From NCBI GenBank assembly GCA_000023185.1, contig CP001623.1:558001-622000 (forward strand): 64,000 nt of DNA. Direction: 5' to 3'. Position 1 is the stretch's first letter; each line of letters opens with the position of its first letter. The notes beneath the pieces were generated by a model, which was not told where the DNA came from, searched no databases, and saw nothing but the letters and a program-made list of their open reading frames with translations. Origin of the DNA: Rhizobium leguminosarum bv. trifolii WSM1325 (GTDB taxonomy: Bacteria; Pseudomonadota; Alphaproteobacteria; Rhizobiales; Rhizobiaceae). The position numbers and the translations under genes are program-made. Shown in pieces: positions 26,225 through 37,001 of this stretch.

Positions 26225-28162
26225 ATGGCCAAAGAAATACTGTCGCGTGGCGTCACCCGCCGCGCCGTGCTTGGTGGCATGGCTGGTGTCGCGGCGCTGT
26301 CTATCGCCGGTCGCGTGTCTGCCGCAGGCGGTGAAGCGCCGGCACTTGCCCAACTCGCCAAGGATGGAAAGCTGCCGCCGCTCGCCGAGCGCCTGCCGAA
26401 AAAGCCGATGGTCGTGACGCCGTTCGAGAAAGTCGGCACCTATGGCGGTTCGCTGCGCCGTGGCCTTCGCGGTTCATCCGACCATAACGGCATCCTGCGT
26501 ATGGTCGGCAACCAGAGCCTTGTGCGCTGGAATCTCGATTTTACCGCCGTGCAGCCGAACCTTGCCGAGCGCTGGGAAGTCAGCGACGACGCAACACAAT
26601 TCACGTTCCATCTCATCGAAGGCGTGCGCTGGTCGGACGGTCATCCCTTTACGGCCGATGACGTCGTTTTCGCGATCGAAGACTGCGTCAAGAACACCGA
26701 GCTCTACAGCTCGACACCGGCGCAGCTTGCCGTCGCCGGCAAGCCAGTCACCGTCGAGAAGATCGACGATTACACGGTGAAGTTCACCTTTGCCGCGGCC
26801 AATGCGCTTTATCTGGAAAACCTCGCCACGCCGCTTGGTCAGCATCCGACGCTGTTCCCGAAGCATTACTGCAGCCAGTTCCTGCCGAAATATAATCCCA
26901 ATATCGAGGCCGATGCGAAGAAGGCCGGCGTCACCAGCTGGACGGAGCTGTTCCGCAGCCGTTGCGGCGACATCGAGATCCCGTCGCGATGGGGCAATGT
27001 CGACAAGCCGACGCTCGATCCATGGGTGGTCAAGGAGCCCTATGCCGGCGGTGCGACGCGTGTCGTCATGACCCGCAATCCCTATTTCTGGCAGGTCGAT
27101 ACCGAGGGCAACCAGCTTCCCTACATCGATGAAATCAACTTCGGCATCTCACAGGACGTCGAATCGCTGATGCTGAACGTCATCTCTGGAAAGATCGACA
27201 TCCAGGAACGCCACATCAGCGTTCTCGCCAACAAGCCGACGCTGTCCAAGAACATGGAAAAGGGCGATTATCGGCTGCTGACGCTCGTGCCTTCGGCCTC
27301 GCAACAGTGCCAGATCTATTTCAACATCACCCACAAAGATCCTGCCATGCGCAAGATGTTTGCCGACAAGGCGTTCCGGCAAGCGCTTTCGATCGGCATC
27401 AATCGCCAGGAGCTCATCGACATCGTCTATTTCGGACAGAGCGAGCCCTACCAGGCAGGGCCGCGTCCGACCCATCCGTGGTATAACGAAAAATACGCGC
27501 GCCAATTCACCGAATTCGACGCCGACAAGGCAGGCGCGATGCTCGATGAGGCCGGCTATAAGAAAGGCGGCGACGGTTTCCGCCTCCGGCCCGACGGCCA
27601 GAAGGTGTTCTTCTCGATCGACGTCATTCCGACGCTTTATCCCGACCTCGTCGATGCCCTGGAACTGGTCAAGGCGCATTGGGCTCAGATCGGTGTCGAC
27701 ATGAAGGTCAACACGATCGAGCGGGCGCTCTACTACACCCGCGGCGACGACAACGCCCATGACGCGGCGGTGTGGCCGGGTCCTGGCGGTCTCGATCCAA
27801 TGCTCGATCCGCGCGATTTCTTCGCCTTCCATCCGCAGGGTTCGCGTTACGCCATTCCGTGGACGCTTTGGTACACCTCCAACGGCGCACGCGGCGAAGA
27901 ACCGCCAGAAAGCCAGAAGAAGCGCATGAAGCTCTTCGACGAAGCGCGTTCGACGGCCGATCTCGACAAGCGCGGCGCAATCATGAAGCAGATCTTCGAC
28001 ATCGCGGCCGAGGAGTTCGAGACCGTCGGCCTTTGCCTTGCCGTCGGCGGTTTCGGCATCATCCGCAACAATCTGCGCAATGTTCCCGAGAAGGAGCCGG
28101 ATAGCTGGTCCTGGCCCAATCCCGGTCCGGCAATGCCGCAGCAATTCACCTTCACGAGCTGA
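26225..28162 (+). CDS. Solute-binding protein, family 5, with Tat-type signal
   Basis: Periplasmic receptor for the second Dpp-type importer. The N-terminus has a twin-arginine motif (VTRRAVLGG) before the hydrophobic run AGVAALSIAGRVSA, so export is probably by Tat. The mature part shows the SBP_bac_5 features LAERWEVSDDATQFTFHL, GVRWSDGHPFTADDVVFAIE and FADKAFRQALSIGINRQEL. At 645 residues it belongs to the large subgroup of this family, often found with carbohydrate genes rather than peptide systems. It is preceded by a strong ribosome-binding site and followed by a hairpin that may limit transcription into the permease genes. Confidence 0.91.
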   Translation: MAKEILSRGVTRRAVLGGMAGVAALSIAGRVSAAGGEAPALAQLAKDGKLPPLAERLPKKPMVVTPFEKVGTYGGSLRRGLRGSSDHNGILRMVGNQSLVRWNLDFTAVQPNLAERWEVSDDATQFTFHLIEGVRWSDGHPFTADDVVFAIEDCVKNTELYSSTPAQLAVAGKPVTVEKIDDYTVKFTFAAANALYLENLATPLGQHPTLFPKHYCSQFLPKYNPNIEADAKKAGVTSWTELFRSRCGDIEIPSRWGNVDKPTLDPWVVKEPYAGGATRVVMTRNPYFWQVDTEGNQLPYIDEINFGISQDVESLMLNVISGKIDIQERHISVLANKPTLSKNMEKGDYRLLTLVPSASQQCQIYFNITHKDPAMRKMFADKAFRQALSIGINRQELIDIVYFGQSEPYQAGPRPTHPWYNEKYARQFTEFDADKAGAMLDEAGYKKGGDGFRLRPDGQKVFFSIDVIPTLYPDLVDALELVKAHWAQIGVDMKVNTIERALYYTRGDDNAHDAAVWPGPGGLDPMLDPRDFFAFHPQGSRYAIPWTLWYTSNGARGEEPPESQKKRMKLFDEARSTADLDKRGAIMKQIFDIAAEEFETVGLCLAVGGFGIIRNNLRNVPEKEPDSWSWPNPGPAMPQQFTFTS

Positions 28163-28172
28163 TTTTCGTCAT

Positions 28173-28200
28173 AAGCGCCGTACCATCAGGTACGGCGCTT
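28173..28200 (+). terminator. Intercistronic hairpin between binding-protein and permease genes
   Basis: AAGCGCCGTACC (28173-28184) pairs perfectly with GGTACGGCGCTT (28189-28200) across a 4-base loop, followed by TCTTTC. It is 10 bp after the binding-protein stop and 85 bp before the permease start. Such hairpins often stabilise or attenuate transcripts so that the binding protein is made in excess. Confidence 0.65.
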
Positions 28201-28285
28201 TCTTTCAGTTCGCCCTCCGAGATGCCTTGCCGGCCCTGACGGCCGACAAGGCCCGGAAGGCGGCGTTCAATGCAAGAGGCGCCCC

Positions 28286-29272
28286 ATGCTGGTCTTCATC
28301 GCCAAACGCTTCCTATGGATGATTCCATCGCTGTTTGCCGTCAGCTTCCTGGCTTTCGTGCTGATCCAGCTGCCGCCGGGCGATTATGTCACGACCTATA
28401 TTGCGACGCTGGCAGCCTCCAACGAGATCGTCGATCAGAACACGGCGGCGCAATTGCGCGAGCGCTTCGGCCTCGGCGACCCGATGCTCGTCCAATATTT
28501 CAAATGGATATGGGGCATTCTCACACGCGGCGATTTCGGCATTTCCTTCGAATGGCAGCAGCCGGTCTCTGACCTGATCTGGGAGCGCATGGCGCTGACG
28601 CTCGTTCTGGCTCTGTCGACATTGATCGCCACCTGGGCGATCGCGCTGCCGATCGGCGTCTATTCCGCCGTGCGCAAATATTCGATCGGCGACTATTTCT
28701 TCACCGCCTTCACCTTTTTCGGCCTGGCCGTTCCGTCCTTCCTGCTGGCGCTGGTGCTGATGTATGTCGCGGCGGTCGAATTCGGACAGGATGTCGGCGG
28801 GCTCTTTTCGCCGGAATACGAGAACGCGTCCTGGAGCTTCGCCAAAATGGTCGATCTCTTCTCGCATCTCTGGCTTCCCGTCATCATCCTTGCCGTCTCC
28901 TCGACGGCGAGCCTCATCCGCGTCATGCGCGCCAACATGCTCGATGAATTGCCGAAGCCATACGTCACCACGGCACGGGCAAAAGGTCTCTCAGAGTTCC
29001 GGCTGCTGATGAAATATCCGCTGATGATCGCCCTCAATCCGTTCATCTCGACGATTGCCTGGCTGCTGCCCAACCTCATCTCCGGCTCGGTCGTCGTCGC
29101 CATCGTCCTCAATCTGCCGACGGCGGCACCTTTGCTGCTGCAGGCGCTGATGGCTCAGGACATGTATCTCGCAGGCGCCTTCGTCCTGCTGATCTGCGCG
29201 CTGACGCTGATAGGCTCTCTGATCAGCGACATCCTGCTTGCGCTGGTCGATCCCCGCATCCGGTTGGAATAG
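28286..29272 (+). CDS. Oligopeptide-type ABC permease (DppB-like)
   Basis: Inner-membrane permease, 328 residues. The first helix starts at once (FLWMIPSLFAVSFLAFVLIQ), followed by the periplasmic loop with RFGLGDPMLVQYFKWIWGIL and the EAA loop TTARAKGLSEFRLLMKYPL. It ends LISDILLALVDPRIRLE, as DppB proteins do. The next permease gene starts 9 bp downstream. It is the partner of the following DppC-like subunit. Confidence 0.91.
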   Translation: MLVFIAKRFLWMIPSLFAVSFLAFVLIQLPPGDYVTTYIATLAASNEIVDQNTAAQLRERFGLGDPMLVQYFKWIWGILTRGDFGISFEWQQPVSDLIWERMALTLVLALSTLIATWAIALPIGVYSAVRKYSIGDYFFTAFTFFGLAVPSFLLALVLMYVAAVEFGQDVGGLFSPEYENASWSFAKMVDLFSHLWLPVIILAVSSTASLIRVMRANMLDELPKPYVTTARAKGLSEFRLLMKYPLMIALNPFISTIAWLLPNLISGSVVVAIVLNLPTAAPLLLQALMAQDMYLAGAFVLLICALTLIGSLISDILLALVDPRIRLE

Positions 29273-29281
29273 GAGCCCCAC

Positions 29282-30403
29282 GTGGCCGACATCACCGTTA
29301 CAAACATTCCCCCGGATCGCGCCGCCGTTGCATCGCAGTGGCAGCTCATCTGGTGGGCTTTCCGCCGGCACCGGCTGGCCATGGTGGCGCTTGTCGTCAC
29401 TGTGCTGATGTATATCGTTGCCCTGCTTCCCGGCTTCTTCGCCATCAACGACCCGTACCTGCAAAATGCGCGGGCGACCTTTCACCCGCCGCAGAAATTG
29501 CATCTGATCGATACTGAGAACGGGTTCTCGTTCGGCCTGCATTATTATCCGATGAAGCTGGCCCGCGATCCGGAAACGCTGGCCGCCATCTACAAGGAAG
29601 ACACGACAAAACGTGTCGACGTCCAGTTTTTCGGGCGCGGCTATGAATATTCGGTGTTCGGCCTGTTCAGGACCAACATCCATTTGATCGCCTCGCCCGA
29701 CAAGACGACGCCGCTGCTTCTGTTCGGCGCCGACAGGCTTGGGCGCGATGTTTTCAGCCGAACGGTGCAGGGTTCGCAGATCTCGTTGTCGATCGGCCTC
29801 GTCGGCGTCTTCTTCTCGTTGATGCTCGGCATCGTGCTCGGCGGCATCTCGGGATATTACGGCGGCCGCATCGATTTCTTCCTGCAGCGGGTGATCGATT
29901 TCGTGCTGTCGCTGCCGACGATCCCGATCTGGCTGGCGATGGCCGCAGCCCTGCCGCAGGACTGGCCTGCGACGCTACAATATATGATGATCACGATCAT
30001 CCTGTCGCTGACCGGCTGGGCGCAGCTCGCCCGCGTCGTGCGCGGCCGCTTCCTGTCCTTGCGCACCGAGGAATTTGTCGCCGCCGCCAGGCTCGACGGC
30101 GTTCGCGAAAGACGCATCATCTTTCGCCACATGCTGCCAAGCTTTGCCAGCCATATCATCGCGTCGATCACGCTTGCGGTGCCGGCAATGATTCTTGCCG
30201 AAACCTCTCTCTCCTTCCTGGGGCTCGGTCTGCAGCCGCCGACCATCTCCTGGGGCGTGCTTCTGCGCGAGGCCCAGAACATTCGCTCGATCGCCACCGC
30301 GCCATGGCTCTTCATGCCGGGCTGTGCCGTCGTGGTCGCCGTGATGGCGCTCAACCTTCTCGGCGACGGCCTGCGCGATGCGGCCGACCCCTACAACAAA
30401 TGA
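29282..30403 (+). CDS. Oligopeptide-type ABC permease (DppC-like, long form)
   Basis: Inner-membrane permease, 373 residues, with a GTG start. It is longer than usual DppC proteins because of a periplasmic insertion of about 90 residues after the first helix (from FFAINDPYLQNARATFHPPQ to the conserved LFGADRLGRDVFSRTVQGSQ). The EAA loop is AARLDGVRERRIIFRHMLP. This longer form is the kind that accompanies the large binding proteins, consistent with the gene upstream. Confidence 0.9.
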   Translation: MADITVTNIPPDRAAVASQWQLIWWAFRRHRLAMVALVVTVLMYIVALLPGFFAINDPYLQNARATFHPPQKLHLIDTENGFSFGLHYYPMKLARDPETLAAIYKEDTTKRVDVQFFGRGYEYSVFGLFRTNIHLIASPDKTTPLLLFGADRLGRDVFSRTVQGSQISLSIGLVGVFFSLMLGIVLGGISGYYGGRIDFFLQRVIDFVLSLPTIPIWLAMAAALPQDWPATLQYMMITIILSLTGWAQLARVVRGRFLSLRTEEFVAAARLDGVRERRIIFRHMLPSFASHIIASITLAVPAMILAETSLSFLGLGLQPPTISWGVLLREAQNIRSIATAPWLFMPGCAVVVAVMALNLLGDGLRDAADPYNK

Positions 30404-30410
30404 GGCCGGC

Positions 30411-32128
<1,718 letters not shown>

Positions 32129-32132
<4 letters not shown>

Positions 32133-33340
32133 AAATCACCGGAATCCGCACTTTTCTCATGCATGTCGGTCAGCCTGATCCCGCGAACTGGGCTTCCGAC
32201 CAACGGTCCAGCAGTGGCGCCTCGAAACAGTTCGGCGGCACCAGAAACTGGCTCTTTCTGAAGATCGATACCGACGAGGGCATCACCGGCATCGGTGAAT
32301 GCTCAGGGTGGCCGCGCGTCGTCGAGACAGCGATCCATGATCTCGCCCCACTCCTTATCGGCGAAGATCCGGCCCATACCGAACGGCTATGGCAGAAGAT
32401 GCATATCGCCATGATGGGACATGGCATGCTCGGGACGGTCGGAGGCGGTGCGATGACCGGCATCGACATGGCGCTATGGGACATCAAAGGCAAGGCGCTC
32501 GGTGTGCCGGTCTGGATGCTGCTCGGCGGCAAGATGCGCGACCGGATTCCGATCTACTCGCATGCGAATACTCCCGAGCGCGCGCTTGCCATCAAGGAAC
32601 GCGGCATAAAGGCGATCAAATGCGGCGGCGTCGCCGATCCGGTCCGCAAGGTCGCCGCGCTCCGTGACGCCGTCGGTGACGACATGGACATCGCCATCGA
32701 TCTGCATGGGCCGCCGTGGCTGACGCCTGCGGATGCCTGCCGGCTGGTGCGGGCGCTCGAACCCTATGAATTGATGTGGGTGGAAGATCCGATCGCGCCG
32801 GAGAATATCGACGGCTACCGGCGCATCCGCGACGCAGCACATGTGCCGCTTGCCGCCGGCGAGCGCTCGGCGACCATCTTCGGCGAGCGTGAGCTTATCG
32901 AGAAGGAACTGGTCGACGTGATCCAGCCGGACACCGGCCGGGCCGGCGGTATCACCCAGATGAAGAAGATCGCGGCCATGGCCGAAGCCCATCATATCCA
33001 GATGGCGCCGCATTCGGGTTCGCTCGGACCGGTGGCGGAATATGCGGCTCTGCATCTGCTCGCCGCGATCCCCAACGCGCTCATCCTCGAGCGCCTCGAC
33101 GACGACTGGGACGGCCGCCGCCAGACGATCGTGCCGCATCCGCAACAGGTCGACGGCTTGATCGCCGTTCCTGATGGCCCGGGACTTGGCTGCGATATCG
33201 ACGAGGCCTTCGTGGCGCGCTTCCCCAGCAACGGCAATGTCTCGGTGCCGCAAAGTGCCGGTGCCTACAATACCGGAACCGACAACGAGCATCTCTACGT
33301 GCAGACGCGCCAGTCGCGCCGCACCTATTTCAATCGCTAG
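32129..33340 (+). CDS. Enolase-superfamily (mandelate racemase/muconate lactonizing) sugar-acid dehydratase, first
   Basis: Mg-dependent enzyme that abstracts a proton alpha to a carboxylate; probably an aldonate/aldarate dehydratase or aldarolactone cycloisomerase. 403 residues. Metal ligands read as Asp in AIDLHGPP, Glu in WVEDPIAPENI and Glu in AAGERSAT. The C-terminal catalytic His is in QMAPHSGSLGPVAEYA. The N-terminal capping domain has DTDEGITGIGECSGWP and MTGIDMALWDIKGKALG. The DxHG motif resembles galactonate-dehydratase-like members. It overlaps the ATPase gene by 4 bp, so import and catabolism are coupled. Exact substrate not readable. Confidence 0.88.
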
Positions 33341-33352
33341 AAGGACAGAAGG

Positions 33353-34540
33353 ATGAAGATCGACCGCATGCGGGTTTTCATGACCCGCGACAAGGACCGT
33401 CCCCGCGTGATCGTCGCGCTCGACACCGATGACGGGCTGACGGGCTGGGGCGAATGCTACAATCACGGCCCCGACAAGGCGCTTCCGCCGCTCTTGGATT
33501 ATCTCTACGAATTTCTGTCCGGCCAGGATCCGACACGCGTGGAGTATCTCGTCAATCTGCTGATCCAGCAGAGCCGGTTTCCGCCGGGGGCGCTCGGTCT
33601 TGCCGCGATCTCCGCGCTCGATCACTGCCTGTGGGACCTTGCGGCCAAGGCGGTGAATGTCCCGGTCTACAAGCTGCTCGGCGGCGAAGTGCGCGACCGC
33701 ATCAAGGTCTATGCCGGTGTCTACACCGCACCGGATGCGCCGGCGGCCCGCGACGAGTTCGATCGTCTGAAGGAGGGGTGGGGTTTCACCGCCTTCAAGC
33801 TCAGCCCCTGGCGGATCGACATGCACTCCAATCGCTGGGGTAATGTCGTCAAAGCCTCGGCGGATTATTTCCGCTCGCTTCGCGAAACGGTCAATGACGA
33901 ATACGAAATCGCCTTCGATGCCCATGCGAAGATTTTCGAGCCAATCGCCGCTCGCCAGCTCGGCAATGCGCTGGCGCCTTATGATCCGCTTTTTTTCGAG
34001 GAGCCGCTGCGTCCTGAAAATATCGAGGCCTGGGGCGATCTGAAACAGGGGCTCAACTGCACACTTGCGACCGGCGAGTCGCTCTACAACAGAAACGAGT
34101 TCCTGCGGCTGCTGCAGGTCAAGGGCGCCGACCTCATCCAGCCTGACATCTGCGTCGTTGGCGGCATCAGCGAAATGCGCCGCATCGCCACGCTTGCCGA
34201 AGCCTTCTTCGTCGGTGTGGCCCCGCACAACCCGATGGGTCCGCTTGCGACGGCGGTCAACGTTCATTTTTCGGCGGCGGCACAGAATTTCCGCATCCTC
34301 GAATACCGGCTGCCGAAGGGACAGGCCTACGTCTATGGCGGCCTCGATATCGAGAAGCGGGAGGGGGAAACCCGTTACGTCGTCGATCCCTATCTGCCGA
34401 AGGACGGCTATCTGGAACTGCGTCCCGACCGGCCTGGCTGGGGCGTCGAAATGGACGAGAAGGCGATGGAAGAGGAAGGCTACATTCATTGGCAGCGGCG
34501 CGTACCGAAGCGGCCCGACGGCTCCTACGCCTTCGCCTGA
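33353..34540 (+). CDS. Enolase-superfamily sugar-acid dehydratase or cycloisomerase, second
   Basis: 395 residues, a clear paralogue family member but not a duplicate of the previous gene. Metal ligands are Asp in IAFDAHAKIFEP, Glu in LFFEEPLRPENI and Glu in ATGESLYNR; the catalytic His is in GVAPHNPMGPLATA. The capping domain shows DTDDGLTGWGECYNHGPDKA and LDHCLWDLAAKAVNVPVYK. Agrobacterium galactarolactone cycloisomerase (Gci) is an enolase-superfamily enzyme of similar size acting after uronate dehydrogenase, so this gene or its neighbour could play that part. The gene ends the plus-strand operon; a hairpin follows. Confidence 0.87.
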   Translation: MKIDRMRVFMTRDKDRPRVIVALDTDDGLTGWGECYNHGPDKALPPLLDYLYEFLSGQDPTRVEYLVNLLIQQSRFPPGALGLAAISALDHCLWDLAAKAVNVPVYKLLGGEVRDRIKVYAGVYTAPDAPAARDEFDRLKEGWGFTAFKLSPWRIDMHSNRWGNVVKASADYFRSLRETVNDEYEIAFDAHAKIFEPIAARQLGNALAPYDPLFFEEPLRPENIEAWGDLKQGLNCTLATGESLYNRNEFLRLLQVKGADLIQPDICVVGGISEMRRIATLAEAFFVGVAPHNPMGPLATAVNVHFSAAAQNFRILEYRLPKGQAYVYGGLDIEKREGETRYVVDPYLPKDGYLELRPDRPGWGVEMDEKAMEEEGYIHWQRRVPKRPDGSYAFA

Positions 34541-34561
34541 GGGCATTGCCCGCTTTAAAAA

Positions 34562-34598
34562 CGGGAGCTGGCCGCCCGGATGGCCCGGCCAGCTCCCG
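34562..34598. terminator. Terminator hairpin between convergent operons
   Basis: A 13-bp perfect stem (34562-34574 with 34586-34598, sequence CGGGAGCTGGCCG and its complement). The minus strand has TTTTTAAAG right after the stem, so it is a good intrinsic terminator for minus-strand genes; on the plus strand the U-run is missing. It lies 21 bp past the dehydratase stop. Confidence 0.65.
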
Positions 34599-34615
34599 CA
34601 GGGCGACGCTTCTAG

Positions 34616-34723
34616 ATGCCGAAAAGTGTGAGCGGTTTTCGGGTGACATCATGCTCTAACTCTTTGATTTAGAACAGGATTCAGATTTTAGGCCGACGGG
34701 CCTAAAATCATCCAGTTCTAGGC
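34616..34723. repeat. Intergenic mosaic repeat, copy C, with internal palindrome
   Basis: Starts ATGCCGAAAAGTGTGAGCGG, continues with a TTTAGAACAGGATTC segment and holds a perfect hairpin (GATTTTAGGCC 34684-34694 with GGCCTAAAATC 34699-34709). It ends beside the stop codon of the flavin-reductase gene. Its first part recurs as the second half of copy D at 55.31 kb. Confidence 0.7.
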
Positions 34724-35290
34724 ATCTTTCGGCAGCACTGAGCGAACCCTTGCGATGAAGACATGGAAGTCCTGCATGAACGTGCGAAGGAAATCCGCGG
34801 TTTTGTCGTTCGTGACCTCGCCGTCATCGGTGATCAGCCCCGGTGTGAACTGGATGTAGGCTTCCGGGGCATTCATCTGGGGAGAGTTGCAGAAACTGAG
34901 CACACTGCGCAAATTCTGCTGGGCGACCGCTGTGCCTATCGCGCCCGGCGACGTGCCGATCACCGCTGACGGCTTGCGTGTGAACGAGTTGGTGCCGTAG
35001 GGGCGGCTAGCCCAGTCGATGGCGTTTTTCAGCCCGCCAGGTATGGATCGATTGTATTCGGGCGTGACGAACAGCACGGCGTCGACGGCTGCGATTGCCG
35101 CCTTGAATGCCTTGCCAGCCGGAGGGTAGTCGGCGTCATAGTCGTAGCTGTAGAGCGGCAGGTCCTTGAAGGATATCTCCGACATTTCAAGTTCCGGCGG
35201 GGCGAACCGCACCAACGCCTTGGCGAGTTTGCGGTTGATCGAGCCCTTGGCAAGGCTGCCGATGAGATAGCCTACTTTATGCGTGGTCAT
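34718..35290 (-). CDS. NADPH-dependent FMN reductase (chromate/azo reductase-like)
   Basis: Flavodoxin-fold reductase, about 190 residues, cytoplasmic. The FMN phosphate loop is LIGSLAKGSINRKLAKAL and the flavin-ring loop is VTPEYNRSIPGGLKNAIDWA, the hallmark of the NADPH-dependent FMN reductase/quinone reductase family. ATG 35290 has GGAG upstream. A nitroreductase gene lies upstream on the same strand, about 85 bp away, and an ArsR-type regulator further upstream; together they look like a redox or xenobiotic-stress set. Physiological substrate unknown (quinone, chromate and azo dyes are typical for the family). Confidence 0.9.
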   Translation of the reverse strand: MTTHKVGYLIGSLAKGSINRKLAKALVRFAPPELEMSEISFKDLPLYSYDYDADYPPAGKAFKAAIAAVDAVLFVTPEYNRSIPGGLKNAIDWASRPYGTNSFTRKPSAVIGTSPGAIGTAVAQQNLRSVLSFCNSPQMNAPEAYIQFTPGLITDDGEVTNDKTADFLRTFMQDFHVFIARVRSVLPKDA

Positions 35291-35374
35291 GGCGTTCTCC
35301 AATATCTCGCATGATAAGGGACGTATCATACGCTAGGATCACAGAAGGGGTTCCTGTCCTTTGATCGCAAGTCA

Positions 35375-36040
35375 CTAATCGCCGAGGAACGTGACCGTCT
35401 CGTCGAGCGGGGCGCGGCCTGTACGGGCGTAACTAACCGTGGGGTCCTCGTACCCGATCGACATGCCGCAGAAGAGGATGAGCCCGTCCGGGGGCGACAG
35501 GACCTCCGCGACCGTCTCGCGAACCTGCGACCACGCCATCTGCGGGCAACTGTGCAGACCTTCGGCGCGGAGCAGCAGCATGATGGTCTGCAGATACATG
35601 CCGACGTCGGCCCATTGGGGTAGGCCGAGGTCACGGTCGATGTAGCAGAATAGGGCGGCGGGCGCGCCGAAACAGTTCCAGTTGGCGATTGCTGCCCGCT
35701 GGCGCGCCTCCCAGTCCTCGCGCGCAATGCCGAGCGCGCTGTAGCGCTCCTTGCCAAAGGCGGACCGGCGCTCGCCGTAGGGGGGCTTCAGCCCGGCCGG
35801 GTACATCTCGTATTGCCGCTTATCCCAGGCGTCGCCATGGGCCACGCGCTCGACGGCGGACGTCTTGAGCTCTGCCAGCGATGCGCCGGTCATCACATAG
35901 GTATTCCACGGCTGGATGTTCGATCCTGACGGCGACCAAGCTGCGGCGGACAGCACACGCTCAAGCACCTCCCTCTCCACAGGCTCGTCTTTGAACCCTC
36001 GCACCGACCGTCGACTTTTGACTGCCTCATATACGTCCAT
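35375..36040 (-). CDS. Nitroreductase-family flavoprotein
   Basis: FMN-dependent NAD(P)H oxidoreductase of about 221 residues. The N-terminal FMN motif is VKSRRSVRGFKDEPV and the dimer/flavin stretch WSPSGSNIQPWNTYV follows. The second half has DVGMYLQTIMLLLRAEGLHS and a CGMSIGYEDP segment, standard for the family. ATG 36040 lies behind GGAGGCGATC. Likely acts on quinones or nitro compounds; the actual substrate cannot be read from sequence. Confidence 0.9.
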   Translation of the reverse strand: MDVYEAVKSRRSVRGFKDEPVEREVLERVLSAAAWSPSGSNIQPWNTYVMTGASLAELKTSAVERVAHGDAWDKRQYEMYPAGLKPPYGERRSAFGKERYSALGIAREDWEARQRAAIANWNCFGAPAALFCYIDRDLGLPQWADVGMYLQTIMLLLRAEGLHSCPQMAWSQVRETVAEVLSPPDGLILFCGMSIGYEDPTVSYARTGRAPLDETVTFLGD

Positions 36041-36431
36041 GATCGCCTCCATGGCGCTGGCCGTTCGTTACGTCCATAGTCATGGCCGCTTCCTCCAGAC
36101 TGTTCCGTTGCTGATGTGATTCATTATCTCCATTCGCAATGGAGGCGTAATCACACCGTGGTCTAGGAGGCGTACATCAAACGTACATCAGGGATCGATG
36201 CGTTGCGGGGGGGGCATGTGGGCGAAGCATCGCTGGACTCCCGCGCCACCGCATCCCGGCCTGGAAGGACGCCCCTGAAGGGCCTCAGCTTGGCGCTTGC
36301 GCTCAAGCCGCAGTTGTCTTTTTCGCCGACTTCGCCATTGCGCTGCTCTTCGTTGCCGCTGCGCCGATCCCGAGTTGCCTACAAGATCATGCTCCAATCA
36401 TGAGCCGCAAGAGCAACGCTTCGTCATTTCG
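36041..36431. promoter_or_regulatory. Leader region of the nitroreductase gene with inverted and direct repeats
   Basis: No gene seen. An inverted repeat CTCCATT-CGC-AATGGAG (36128-36144) and a tandem CGTACATCA (36171-36179 and 36182-36190, 11-bp period) lie upstream of the nitroreductase start on its strand. These are candidate operators, perhaps for the ArsR-type regulator encoded beyond. The frames at about 36190-36400 have no good start or family resemblance and were not called. Confidence 0.4.
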
Positions 36432-36785
36432 TCAGGTGCCTACGGCTTGGACGCGTTCCACTGGAGAGCGAGGATGCCATCCGAAGATGTCGGCGAGCGT
36501 ATCGAGCATCGCCGTGGCTGCGGCGGATTGAAGTGAATAGTAGATCGTCTGGGCAGCCCTTCGGGTCTGCACGAGTTCCTGTTCTCGAAGAATTGCCAAA
36601 TGCTGGGAAGTCGAAGATTGGCTCAATCCCACCTCGTCGGCCAGGACGCTCACGGACATTTCTCCTTCGGCCAACAGATGCAGAATGTGAAGCCGTTTGG
36701 CATTCCCCATGGCTGACAGGAAGTTTGCTTCGTTGTCGAAGGCGTTGGTTTCAGGGGAAGGCGCGGCTGACGATTGAGTGTTCAA
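36432..36785 (-). CDS. ArsR-family transcriptional regulator, NolR-like
   Basis: Small winged-helix repressor, 117 residues. The HTH is MSVSVLADEVGLSQSSTSQH, followed by the wing LVQTRRAAQTIYYSL. There is no CxC metal site typical of arsenic sensors. FLSAMGNAKRLHILHLL, GLSQSSTSQHLAILR and RRAAQTIYYS closely resemble my memory of NolR, the rhizobial nodulation and growth regulator of the ArsR family; whether it is NolR itself or a plasmid paralogue cannot be decided here. It could control the two flavin reductases downstream. No operator was verified. Confidence 0.85.
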   Translation of the reverse strand: MNTQSSAAPSPETNAFDNEANFLSAMGNAKRLHILHLLAEGEMSVSVLADEVGLSQSSTSQHLAILREQELVQTRRAAQTIYYSLQSAAATAMLDTLADIFGWHPRSPVERVQAVGT

Positions 36786-37001
36786 GGCGAGATCTCCTTT
36801 AGGGAACCAAAGCCGGGCACCAGGTCATATCCCCGAGCTTTAATTTAGAGATAACGCATGGGTGTGGAGCCGAAACCCATTATCGGCGCCTCGTCGTCTT
36901 TTTTGGCGCGAATCGGATACGCCGCGCATCAAATGGACAGCGGCGGCAGCGTCATCTTCGAGGCTGGCGTCCTTCGCCTTTGGAGCCGCTTGGCTGAAAA
37001 G

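Noticed and set aside
32474..34546. 690-codon open frame on the minus strand opposite the two dehydratase genes
   Set aside because: It mirrors two well-supported enolase-superfamily genes, has no coherent domain and His/Arg/Asp-rich content typical of antisense frames in GC-rich DNA.
36188..36403. Short frames on both strands upstream of the nitroreductase gene
   Set aside because: Arg/Ser/Pro-rich translations with no start context; probably chance.
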